A DNA stretch of 10,989 bases from an uncultured Rhodospirillales bacterium (GTDB lineage: Bacteria; Pseudomonadota; Alphaproteobacteria; CALMVH01): the NCBI GenBank assembly GCA_937873165.1, contig CALMVH010000138.1, forward strand, positions 4,642 through 15,630, read 5' to 3'. A program made the position numbers and the translations under genes. Numbering within the stretch: position 1 is the first letter of the stretch; every line of letters begins with the position of its first letter. This document shows positions 1 to 7,094 of this stretch, in pieces. A model generated the notes under the pieces. That model had not been told where the DNA came from. It did no database searches and saw only the letters and a program-made list of their open reading frames with translations.

Positions 1-1345
1 CAGCCGGCTGCTGGGGCGCAAGCGTTATTTCCTGATCTGCATCGGTTCGTTCACGTTGTGCTCGCTGGCGTGCGGCTTGTCGTCCAGCCTGCCTGAGTTG
101 ATCATATTCCGCCTGCTTCAGGGTTTTTTCGGAGGCGGGCTCCAGCCGAACCAGCAGTCGATCATCCTCGACACCTTCGAGCCTTCGCAGCGCGGCAAGG
201 CCTTCGCCGTGACCGCCATGGCCACCATTGTGGCCCCCGTTCTCGGGCCGGTCCTGGGCGGGTACCTGGTCGATACCTATAGCTGGCGCTGGATCTTCCT
301 GATCAACCTGCCGGTCGGGCTTACCTGCTTCTTCGGCGTTCTGGCGCTGGTGGAGGATCCGCCATGGCAGAAGGGCGTGGTTGAGACCGGCAAGGGCATC
401 TCCATCGACTACATCGGCATAGGCCTGATCGCGCTGGGTCTTGGATCGTTGCAGGTGTTTCTGGACCGGGGCGAGGATGACGACTGGACCAGTTCATCCT
501 TTATCGTGACGATGATGATCCTGTCCGCCATCGGCATATCCGGCGCGATCGTGTGGCTGCTCTACACCGAGAAACCCATCGTGAATATCAGGGTCCTGAA
601 GGACAAAAACTTTGCCATGGGATGCGTCGCGATTTTCTCCATGGGCTTTATCCTGTATTCGAGTGCCGTCCTCATCCCGCAGCTGGCGCAGCGCGAGTTC
701 GGCTATACCGCCACCCTCGCAGGCTTGCTGCTGGCGCCGGGCGCGGCCTTGATCGTGTTGCTGATACCGATCATCGGCAAGATCATGCCCAAGGTCCAAA
801 CGCGGTTCATGATCGGGACCGGCTTCCTTATCATGGGCTTCGCGCTGATCTATTCCGGCGACCTGACATCGGACATGAGCTTTACCCGGCTTGCCTCCCT
901 GCGCATGGCGCAGACATTGGCCTTGGCATTCCTGTTCGTGCCGATCAGCACCATCTCATACGTGACCATTCCGAAGAACCTGAACGGTGATGCCGCCGCG
1001 TTGAACACCATGTTCCGCAACGTCGCGGGCGCTATCGGCATTTCGCTTGCCACCGCCATGATCACGTCGCGCACGCAAATCCACCTTGCCCACCTGTCGC
1101 AATACATGACGCCGCTTTTCGAGCCGTTCAACGAAGCCATGTCGCAGTTGCGCAACGGGCTGATGCAGAATGGCACGTCGCCGGACCTCGCCACGGCGCT
1201 CATGTACAATAATTTCACAACGCAGGCGGCTGTGCTGGCGTATCAGGACATCTTCGAGGCATGCGCGCTGATATCGTTCTGCATCGTGCCGCTTTGCCTG
1301 CTATTTTCTCCGATCAGAGCCGCCCGCGGCGGCGGGGGCCATTGA
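1..1345 (+). CDS. DHA2-family MFS drug:H+ antiporter (EmrB-like), 5'-truncated
   Basis: Inner-membrane multidrug:proton antiporter of the DHA2 (14-helix) major facilitator family, missing its N-terminus. The frame is open from base 2, upstream of the first possible start, and reads SRLLGRKRYF there; this is the conserved MFS motif A loop after helix 2. The antiporter motif C of helix 5 is clear at visible residues 78-87 (APVLGPVLGG), followed by the family-typical SWRWIFLINLPVG. Alternating hydrophobic segments continue to a short basic, glycine-rich tail. About 447 residues are visible against roughly 500-520 usual for the family, so helix 1 and most of helix 2 lie outside the window. The gene ends 2 bp before the outer-membrane factor, implying one operon and a tripartite pump whose adaptor (EmrA/HlyD type) should lie upstream. 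The family is confident; the substrate is unknown. Confidence 0.93.
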   Translation, partial: SRLLGRKRYFLICIGSFTLCSLACGLSSSLPELIIFRLLQGFFGGGLQPNQQSIILDTFEPSQRGKAFAVTAMATIVAPVLGPVLGGYLVDTYSWRWIFLINLPVGLTCFFGVLALVEDPPWQKGVVETGKGISIDYIGIGLIALGLGSLQVFLDRGEDDDWTSSSFIVTMMILSAIGISGAIVWLLYTEKPIVNIRVLKDKNFAMGCVAIFSMGFILYSSAVLIPQLAQREFGYTATLAGLLLAPGAALIVLLIPIIGKIMPKVQTRFMIGTGFLIMGFALIYSGDLTSDMSFTRLASLRMAQTLALAFLFVPISTISYVTIPKNLNGDAAALNTMFRNVAGAIGISLATAMITSRTQIHLAHLSQYMTPLFEPFNEAMSQLRNGLMQNGTSPDLATALMYNNFTTQAAVLAYQDIFEACALISFCIVPLCLLFSPIRAARGGGGH

Positions 1346-1347
1346 CC

Positions 1348-2928
1348 ATGCGTCGCGTTGCTTTTCCACTGGTGCTGTTTCTGAGCGCCTGCTCCGTCGG
1401 ACCCGACTTCGACGATCCTACGCCGGAAGCGCCCGAAGCATGGAGCGATCCGTCCGCCGTTACTCCAAGCAAGCCCGGCCAGAGCAACATCACCACGCTT
1501 TCCAATCCCGATCCCAAATGGTGGAACGGATTTGACGACCCCGAGATGAGCTCGCTGATCCAGCGGGCGATTGCGGGAAACCTGCCTTTGCAGCAGACGG
1601 TGCTGCGCATCACGGAGGCCCGACAGCAGGAAATCTCGGCCGAGGCCGCCGGTCTTCCCCACCTTGGGGGCACGGCCAGCTACATGCGCGAGCAGGAGGG
1701 CTTAAAAGGCCTGGTAAGGGAGTCGAACAGCGGCGGCGGATTGGGGGGCTCAGGCTCCCAGACCGGCGGAACGAATATCGGCGCAACCGCCGCGGGCGGC
1801 GCGAACAGTTTCAATCTCGGCTCCTTCTACCAGCCGTTCAACCTGTTCCAGGACAGCCTGAACGCCAGCTGGGAGATTGACCTGTTCGGTCGCGTGCGCC
1901 GGTCCGCCGAGGAAGCCCGGGCCAACACGGTCATGACCGTCGAGAACCACAACGACGCGCTCGTGTCGCTTGAAGCGCAGACGGCGCAGGCCTACATCGA
2001 CCTGCGCGGCGCCCAGGCGCAGGAGAAGATCGCCGACGAGGACATCAAGGTCGAGCAAGGCATCGTGCAGTTGACCCAGCGCCGCTTCAAGCAGGGCCTC
2101 GCAAGCTACCTGGACGTCGATAACGCGCAAACACAGCTGGACACGACCACGGCCGGAGTGCCTACCTTCCTGCAGCAGGAACGCCTCGCGGCCAATGAAC
2201 TCTGCCTGCTGCTGGGACTGGCGCCGGGTGCGCTCGACACCGAGCTTGGACAAAGCAAGACGGTACCGACCCTGCCGCCCGATATCGCCATCGGCGTTCC
2301 GTCCGAGTTCGCGGCGCGCCGGTCGGATGTACGCGCGGCCATCGCGCAGTTGCACGCGGCCACAGCCTCTCTGGGCGTTGCCATCGCGCAAACCTATCCG
2401 GATGTAACCCTGACGGGCGAGGCTGGCACCCGCGCCATCGACATCCAGGACCTCGTGCACTGGGCCAACCTGTTCTACTCCGCAGGGCCCCAGATCACCC
2501 TGCCCATCCTGGAGGGTGGCCAGTTGACCGCCAGCATCGACCTTGCCACCGCGCAACAGGCCGAAGCCGCGCTGAACTACCAGCAGACGGTGCTTACAGG
2601 GTTGGAGCAGGTAGAAAATGCGCTGGCGGCTTACCGCACCGACCGGACCCGGCAGGTCAGCCTGGCCGACACGGTCAAGGTTGCGCAGGACGGCCTATAT
2701 CTCGCGCAAAACCGCTACGAGCATGGACTATCGACCTTCATCGACGTGCTGACGACCGAAAACCAGCTGGTCACCGCCCGCCAGCAATACACGGACGCGG
2801 CGACCTCGGTGACGGAAGACGTCGTAACCCTGTACCGCTCGCTGGGCGGTGGATGGGAAAATCAGAACTTCACCGTCGTACCCGCGCCTGAGTCCGACAA
2901 GACGCTGGAGCATGTGTTCGAACAGTGA
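1348..2928 (+). CDS. NodT/OprM-type outer-membrane factor lipoprotein of an efflux pump
   Basis: Outer-membrane channel subunit (TolC-like fold, NodT/OprM lipoprotein subfamily) of a tripartite efflux system, 526 aa. I chose the ATG at 1348, not the in-frame ATG at 1261, because it gives a short lipoprotein signal with lipobox LSAC and lipidated Cys15, followed by Ser16, consistent with outer-membrane sorting. A GGGGG tract lies 9 nt upstream and the start is 2 bp after the transporter stop. Both internal repeats are visible: the first around WEIDLFGRVRRSAEEAR and AQAYIDLRGAQAQ, the second around LEQVENALAAYRTD, QNRYEHGLSTFIDVL and the C-terminal YRSLGGGWE typical of this subfamily. A glycine- and serine-rich stretch at about residues 128-156 sits where the first periplasmic-to-barrel region begins and looks longer than usual. 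The partner is the antiporter immediately upstream. Family assignment is strong; substrate unknown. Confidence 0.94.
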   Translation: MRRVAFPLVLFLSACSVGPDFDDPTPEAPEAWSDPSAVTPSKPGQSNITTLSNPDPKWWNGFDDPEMSSLIQRAIAGNLPLQQTVLRITEARQQEISAEAAGLPHLGGTASYMREQEGLKGLVRESNSGGGLGGSGSQTGGTNIGATAAGGANSFNLGSFYQPFNLFQDSLNASWEIDLFGRVRRSAEEARANTVMTVENHNDALVSLEAQTAQAYIDLRGAQAQEKIADEDIKVEQGIVQLTQRRFKQGLASYLDVDNAQTQLDTTTAGVPTFLQQERLAANELCLLLGLAPGALDTELGQSKTVPTLPPDIAIGVPSEFAARRSDVRAAIAQLHAATASLGVAIAQTYPDVTLTGEAGTRAIDIQDLVHWANLFYSAGPQITLPILEGGQLTASIDLATAQQAEAALNYQQTVLTGLEQVENALAAYRTDRTRQVSLADTVKVAQDGLYLAQNRYEHGLSTFIDVLTTENQLVTARQQYTDAATSVTEDVVTLYRSLGGGWENQNFTVVPAPESDKTLEHVFEQ

Positions 2929-2946
2929 CGAGGCGCTTGTGAGTTT

Positions 2947-2964
2947 CTGACTCAGTAAAGTCAG
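2947..2964. terminator. Small inverted repeat between convergent genes (possible weak terminator)
   Basis: CTGACT and AGTCAG form a 6-bp stem with a 6-nt loop in the short gap between the efflux operon and the convergent DUF1501 gene; the right arm overlaps that gene's stop codon. There is no U-tract in either direction, so this is at best a weak bidirectional stop signal and may be chance. Confidence 0.2.
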
Positions 2965-4196
2965 GCCTTGATCAACCCCGCCCAGCGTGGATCCATGCGG
3001 GGGGCGCGCGGGAATACCGTGTCGAGCGCCTGGTCCGGCAAGCGAAAGTGCCGCTCCAGCACCGCGTGGACAGGGGTGCGGAAGTCTGTCGTGACCGCCA
3101 GATCGCGACCCTGGTACAGCCCGCCTTCCAGGCCCGGCCACTCGCCATAGACATGGCCGCCGTTCACCGCGCCGCCCAGCACCCACATGACGTTGCCGTG
3201 CCCGTGATCGGTGCCGCCGCCGCCGTTTTCCTTCACGGTGCGCCCGAACTCCGACACAACCATTACCACTGTCTTCTGCCACACCGGCCCAAGGCTTTGC
3301 GCCAGTGTCGCCAGTCCGTCGCCGAGGGGCCTCAACAAGTTCGCCAGCTTACCCCTGCCGTTACCCTGCCCCACATGCGTGTCCCAACCGCCCAGGGCCA
3401 GGAACGCCAGCTGGACCGAGCCGTCCTTCTGCATCAGGCGGCCCAGCTGCGCCGCATTTTTCGCGAACCCGCCCGGCAGGGGCGCGCCGTTGTTGGCGAC
3501 TTTTTCTTCCTCGCCCAGATCGGCCGCGATCTCGTGGCGGGCCTGCTGGCCTTGCAGGTATGACTGGCTGAGCGCGTCGCCGCCGGCGTACATTTTGTTG
3601 AACGCTTGCGCGATCTCCGGCCGGTCGATCACACTGGGCTTCGCGGCTTGGCCCAGGTCCACCGTCTGGACCGGAACCCTGCCCCGCATGATCAGCGGCA
3701 GGGTCGGTCCATAGCTGATGCCCTGCGTCGGGCCATGGGGCCCCGGCAGGCCGGCCAGCACGCGGTTCATCCACCCGTCGCTTCCCGTCACGCCGGGCGT
3801 GCCGCTTTCCATCTGCGCCTGAGCATCGAAATGCGACCGGGTGGAGTCAGGATTTCCCGCTGCTTGCACGAACGCCAGCTGCTTTTGCTGCCACAAAGGC
3901 ATCAGCGACGATAAGGCCGGATGAAGGCCGAAATACCCGTCGAGCGCCAGCGAACCATCCTGGGCGCCAGGCGGCTTAACTGCGATGGAGGGACGAAGAC
4001 CTGCATAGGCTTGATCCTTGTAGGGCGAAACGATGGAAAGCCCGTCTACGGCCCCGCGCAGGAAAACAACCACCAGCCGATTGCCATCCACCTGTCCGGT
4101 TTGTGCGCCCCAGGCATGCGGCCACAGCGGCAGCAGCGTCGCGCCCGAGGCCAGCGCGATGGTCTTCAGCATGTCGCGGCGCGAGTACAGCATCAT
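2961..4196 (-). CDS. Tat-exported DUF1501 family protein
   Basis: A 411-residue member of the DUF1501 family (PF07394), distantly related to the alkaline phosphatase/sulfatase superfamily; I know of no established biochemical role. The N-terminus carries a Tat signal: SRRDMLK with Arg6-Arg7, then a hydrophobic stretch and a likely cleavage near HAWGA. Conserved family blocks are present: LVVVFLRGAVDGLS near the start of the mature protein, GGWDTH at 269-274, SEFGRT at 315-320 and GTDHGHGN at 328-335. The Asp/His-rich blocks resemble the metal sites of the superfamily, but metal binding here is inference. Length is normal. The start ATG overlaps the stop of the upstream DUF1800 gene by one base (TAATG), and a second ATG follows directly. 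Expected location is the periplasm or outside. DUF1501 genes commonly pair with DUF1800 genes, which supports joint function. Confidence 0.92.
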   Translation of the reverse strand: MMLYSRRDMLKTIALASGATLLPLWPHAWGAQTGQVDGNRLVVVFLRGAVDGLSIVSPYKDQAYAGLRPSIAVKPPGAQDGSLALDGYFGLHPALSSLMPLWQQKQLAFVQAAGNPDSTRSHFDAQAQMESGTPGVTGSDGWMNRVLAGLPGPHGPTQGISYGPTLPLIMRGRVPVQTVDLGQAAKPSVIDRPEIAQAFNKMYAGGDALSQSYLQGQQARHEIAADLGEEEKVANNGAPLPGGFAKNAAQLGRLMQKDGSVQLAFLALGGWDTHVGQGNGRGKLANLLRPLGDGLATLAQSLGPVWQKTVVMVVSEFGRTVKENGGGGTDHGHGNVMWVLGGAVNGGHVYGEWPGLEGGLYQGRDLAVTTDFRTPVHAVLERHFRLPDQALDTVFPRAPRMDPRWAGLIKA

Positions 4197-5812
4197 TACC
4201 GCCGCATCATTTCAGGGCTGCCAAGAAGAGCCGCCGCCTGCAAACCCGGCGGAACCTCCGCCACCGCTTGCATTGTCGCGGGGCTGAGACCCGCATCGAT
4301 GGCGGCTTCAATATGCCGTGGATCGAGGGGCACGGCTTTACCCGGCGTATCCGCGCGTCCGTTGGATCCATCGGGATTGTCAACGATGTGGATCTGCTCC
4401 AGCTTCCCGATGCCGAGCGCCGTGGCGAAGGTCAAACGCGCCTCGGTGGCGCTGGGGTTCAGCCAGCCGTCGGCGGTGTTCTTGTACCCGTCGGGCGTCA
4501 AGTTGTCGTAAGGCCGTTCGCCCATCTTCTCAAGCGCCTGCAACAAAACCCGTGTATCCACCGGCGCGCCCGAAGCCCGCACCGCCGCCGCGACGTACTG
4601 GAAGGGCGTGCGGTACTTCGATTGCCGGTACTGCCTGTCCCAGAACTCGGGGCTGTCTACCATGGTCCGTACCACCTCCCGCAGGTCGCCCCCCGTACGC
4701 TGCCACGTATCGTCCATATGCCGGACCAGGCCCTGCGGCGGATCGTCGGCAACAAAGAACTGCGCCAGCTCGTAGCTGATGTGATGCGCGGTTATGGGGC
4801 TGTAAGCCAGCATATCCAGCGCTGTCTCGCCTTCCTGCTGGCCGATACCGCCCGGAAACACGCGGCCGAGGAACACCTTCTGGCCAAAATCGTGATGATC
4901 CGGGTTGAAGAAAAAGACACTGGCGTTCTGCGCGTTGATTTCCCGCCGCATGGCTTCCTTGTCGGTGAAGCCAGTGCGCACTTGGTTCAGCTTTGCCGCG
5001 CCGAAGCCCCAGCCGCTGAGGATACGCGCCAGCTGCGTCACGTCGGCTTGCGTGTAGCCGCCATCGACGCCCAGCGTGTGCAGCTCCATCACTTCGCGGG
5101 CGTAGTTCTCGTTGATGCCCTGCTCGTTGTTGTCCTTGGCCTTGACCCTGCCGTTCAGGCCCGCTTGCGGATGGACGCTTCCGGGTGCAACGTTTTTCCA
5201 ATTATCAAGGTAGAACAGCATCGCCGGGTGCTTGGCCGTGGCTTCCAGCATGTCGCGGAACTTGCCGAACACGTATGGCCGGATCGCCTGTTCCTCGTAG
5301 GCATTTATCCAGATCCGGTCGATTTCCTTTTTCTGGTACACGTTAAAATGGTTGTACCAAAAATCGACCAGCATCTCCTGCAACTGGCGCGGGCTTTCAA
5401 TGGAGCGCAACAGCTTTGCCTCGTCGGCTTCCCGGTCGGGCAGGCCCAGCTGCGCATTGATCGATTTCTTCTCCCCCTGGTCATCGTCGCCCTTCGCGTC
5501 TTTTTTGCGTTCGTTCAGTTCGCGGTCGCGGATAAAAAGGGCTTCCGGAGATTGGTTCAGCGTCGTCATTGCGGCAAGCTGCTTCACGAGGTCGGTCGAT
5601 TCGGGGATTTTTTCAGGAAACAGCTGCTGGTGTATGTAGTTCGAAACGCCCATGAGCGTGACGGTTTCGACGTCACCTGCCGCAGGACCGTAGCCCAGGC
5701 GGGACAACGCGATGGAGGCATGCTCGCGCTCGCTCTCCGGCTGGGTTTCCGCCGCCGCAATCTGGGCGGAAAAGCCGACCAGGGTTGTGATCGTCAGGAA
5801 GGCGAAGCGCAT
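4196..5812 (-). CDS. Sec-exported DUF1800 family protein
   Basis: A 538-residue DUF1800 protein (PF08811), a family of exported proteins without an assigned reaction that I am aware of. A Sec signal peptide covers about residues 1-21 (MRF, a hydrophobic core, then AAA before Glu22). Family signatures appear in the usual order: ALSRLGYGP at 35-43, DFWYNHFNVY at 150-159, ENYAREVMELHTLG at 235-248 followed by GVDGGYTQADV, and FFFNPDHHDFG just after. The ATG start has a good Shine-Dalgarno (GGGAG, 5 nt upstream). The stop codon overlaps the DUF1501 start, so the two are translationally coupled. The one transits Sec and the other Tat, so they would meet only after export. A long open frame on the opposite strand runs through the whole gene and is a GC-driven artefact. 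Confidence 0.92.
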   Translation of the reverse strand: MRFAFLTITTLVGFSAQIAAAETQPESEREHASIALSRLGYGPAAGDVETVTLMGVSNYIHQQLFPEKIPESTDLVKQLAAMTTLNQSPEALFIRDRELNERKKDAKGDDDQGEKKSINAQLGLPDREADEAKLLRSIESPRQLQEMLVDFWYNHFNVYQKKEIDRIWINAYEEQAIRPYVFGKFRDMLEATAKHPAMLFYLDNWKNVAPGSVHPQAGLNGRVKAKDNNEQGINENYAREVMELHTLGVDGGYTQADVTQLARILSGWGFGAAKLNQVRTGFTDKEAMRREINAQNASVFFFNPDHHDFGQKVFLGRVFPGGIGQQEGETALDMLAYSPITAHHISYELAQFFVADDPPQGLVRHMDDTWQRTGGDLREVVRTMVDSPEFWDRQYRQSKYRTPFQYVAAAVRASGAPVDTRVLLQALEKMGERPYDNLTPDGYKNTADGWLNPSATEARLTFATALGIGKLEQIHIVDNPDGSNGRADTPGKAVPLDPRHIEAAIDAGLSPATMQAVAEVPPGLQAAALLGSPEMMRR

Positions 5813-5817
5813 GAAGT

Positions 5818-5822
5818 CTCCC
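5818..5822 (-). promoter_or_regulatory. Shine-Dalgarno of the DUF1800 gene
   Basis: On the minus strand GGGAG lies 5 nt upstream of the ATG at 5812. It supports that start, which also begins a clean Sec signal peptide. Confidence 0.65.
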
Positions 5823-5873
5823 AGTACCTACCTATCATCCCATACACGTGGCGAAATCGTGAATCCTGCGGCG

Positions 5874-5898
5874 GAACCGTACCTGCGGCCCCCGGTTC
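5874..5898. promoter_or_regulatory. Inverted repeat GAACCG-N13-CGGTTC, possible operator
   Basis: GAACCG (5874-5879) and CGGTTC (5893-5898) are perfect 6-bp arms separated by 13 bp, lying 29 bp before the oxidoreductase start. The arm spacing would suit either a dimeric regulator site or a leader hairpin. A single short repeat of this size can arise by chance in GC-rich DNA. Confidence 0.25.
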
Positions 5899-5912
5899 TA
5901 TCGAGGTAACAA

Positions 5913-5918
5913 AAAGGA
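5913..5918 (+). promoter_or_regulatory. Shine-Dalgarno fixing the TTG start of the Gfo/Idh gene
   Basis: AAAGGA ends 8 nt before the TTG at 5927. It decides the start of the downstream gene, whose frame stays open for a further 1.8 kb upstream without a plausible coding start. Confidence 0.7.
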
Positions 5919-5926
5919 CGCTCGTC

Positions 5927-7093
5927 TTGGCCACTCCGTTTTCCCCGCTGACGCGCCGCACCTTCTTGGCGGCGGCAGGCACCACCCTGATCGCCGCGAC
6001 CGGTCCGGCCATTACGGATGAAAACTACCAGCAGCACGCCGTCAGCGAGGGTCCCGACGACTTGAACACCGCACCCCTGCCGCCCGGACAACGGCTGGGC
6101 ATCGCGGTGGTCGGCATCGGACAGTTGACCCTGGGCCAGATTCTGCCCGCGTTTGCCGCCTCGAAGACCGTGCGGCTGGCGGGGCTGGTCAGCGGCCACG
6201 CCGACAAGGCGCAGCGGCTGGCGCAGGACTACGGCGTCGACCCGAAGGCCGTCTACAGCTACGACGACTTCGACAACATCAAGGACAATCCCGACATCCA
6301 GGCGGTGTACATCGTTTTGCCGAACAGCCTGCACAAGGACTTCACCATCCGCGCCTCCAAGGCGGGCAAGCATGTGCTGTGCGAAAAGCCGATGGCGAAT
6401 ACGCCGGAGGATTGCCAGGCGATGATCGACGCCTGCGCCCATGCCAAGGTGCAGCTGATGATCGCCTACCGCATCCACTACGAACCGCATAACCAACGGG
6501 CGCAAACATTGGTCCAGCAGGACAGGATCGGGAAACCCAAGGTGTTCAGCGCATCGCTGTGCCAGGATATGGGCGACCCGCACCAGTGGCGGCTGAACCG
6601 CGACATGGCCGGAGGCGGCGTTCTGATGGACCTTGGCATCTATGCCCTGAACGGCGCGCGGTTCATTCTGGGCGAGGAGCCCGTCGAGGTGCGCGCCAAC
6701 ACCTACTCGACACCCGGCGACGCGCGCTTCGCGCAGGTCGAGGAAATGTGCAATTTCATTCTGAGCTTCCCCAGCGGCGCGCAGGCAGTCTGCGCCAGCG
6801 CTTACGGCGCCCATAGTACGAAATCGTATTCGCTGGCGGGAGAAACCGGCCAGTTGATCCTCGATCCTGGCATCCCCTACAAGGGTATCCAGCTGAAATT
6901 GGCCGAGGCCAGTCAGGAAACGAAGTTCGAATTGGGCGACAAGGATCAGTTTGCCCTGGAGATGGATCACTTCGCCATCTCGGTAAGATCCGGCGACGCG
7001 CCTGCCACGCCAGGCGAGGAAGGGCTGAAGGACGTGAGCATCATGATGAAGATCTACGAGGCCGCGCGCACCGGCCAGAGTGTAAAGCTTTAG
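5927..7093 (+). CDS. Tat-exported Gfo/Idh/MocA family oxidoreductase (GFOR-like)
   Basis: NAD(P)-dependent sugar or polyol oxidoreductase of the Gfo/Idh/MocA family, 388 aa. The TTG at 5927 gives MATPFSPLTRRTFLAA, a twin-arginine signal (Arg10-Arg11), and has AAAGGA 8 nt upstream; no ATG or GTG competes nearby. The Rossmann nucleotide-binding strand is at 58-66 (GIAVVGIGQ), the family EKP motif at 153-155 with the probable catalytic Lys154, and GGGVLMDLGIY at 229-239. The Asp235/Tyr239 spacing matches the Asp and Tyr of Zymomonas glucose-fructose oxidoreductase, also Tat-exported with tightly bound NADP. Expected place is therefore the periplasm, exported folded with cofactor. The substrate cannot be read from sequence. 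The MDR gene follows after 1 bp. The DUF1800 gene diverges from the same intergenic region. Family certain, GFOR-like role inferred. Confidence 0.9.
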   Translation: MATPFSPLTRRTFLAAAGTTLIAATGPAITDENYQQHAVSEGPDDLNTAPLPPGQRLGIAVVGIGQLTLGQILPAFAASKTVRLAGLVSGHADKAQRLAQDYGVDPKAVYSYDDFDNIKDNPDIQAVYIVLPNSLHKDFTIRASKAGKHVLCEKPMANTPEDCQAMIDACAHAKVQLMIAYRIHYEPHNQRAQTLVQQDRIGKPKVFSASLCQDMGDPHQWRLNRDMAGGGVLMDLGIYALNGARFILGEEPVEVRANTYSTPGDARFAQVEEMCNFILSFPSGAQAVCASAYGAHSTKSYSLAGETGQLILDPGIPYKGIQLKLAEASQETKFELGDKDQFALEMDHFAISVRSGDAPATPGEEGLKDVSIMMKIYEAARTGQSVKL

Positions 7094-7094
7094 A

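Larger units (their letters stand above)
5813..5926. promoter_or_regulatory. Divergent intergenic region expected to hold two promoters
   Basis: This 114-bp gap separates the starts of the leftward DUF1800-DUF1501 unit and the rightward Gfo/Idh-MDR unit, so promoters for both should lie here. I see no convincing -35/-10 pair by eye in either direction; a minus-strand pair TTCACG with 17 nt to GGATGA is poor. A perfect CACGTG palindrome is at 5845-5850 and a longer inverted repeat at 5874-5898. Expectation of promoters follows from gene layout, not from recognised boxes. Confidence 0.5.

Noticed and set aside
1261..1347. Earlier in-frame ATG for the outer-membrane factor
   Set aside because: It would overlap the transporter gene by 85 bp and place an Arg-rich segment before the lipobox; the start at 1348 gives a standard lipoprotein signal.
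1729..1815. Tandem DNA repeat in the Gly-rich region of the outer-membrane factor
   Set aside because: The bases do not form regular repeat units; it is compositional bias at the protein level only.
1750..2556. 268-codon minus-strand open frame opposite the outer-membrane factor
   Set aside because: The plus strand is an unambiguous NodT/OprM protein; the antisense composition is Gly/Arg/Val-rich and lacks motifs.
4103..5926. Long plus-strand open frame antisense to the DUF1800 gene, in frame with the Gfo/Idh gene
   Set aside because: Its translation is Arg/Pro/His-rich without recognisable motifs, while the minus strand encodes clear DUF1800 signatures with a signal peptide. It is an antisense shadow of GC-rich coding DNA.
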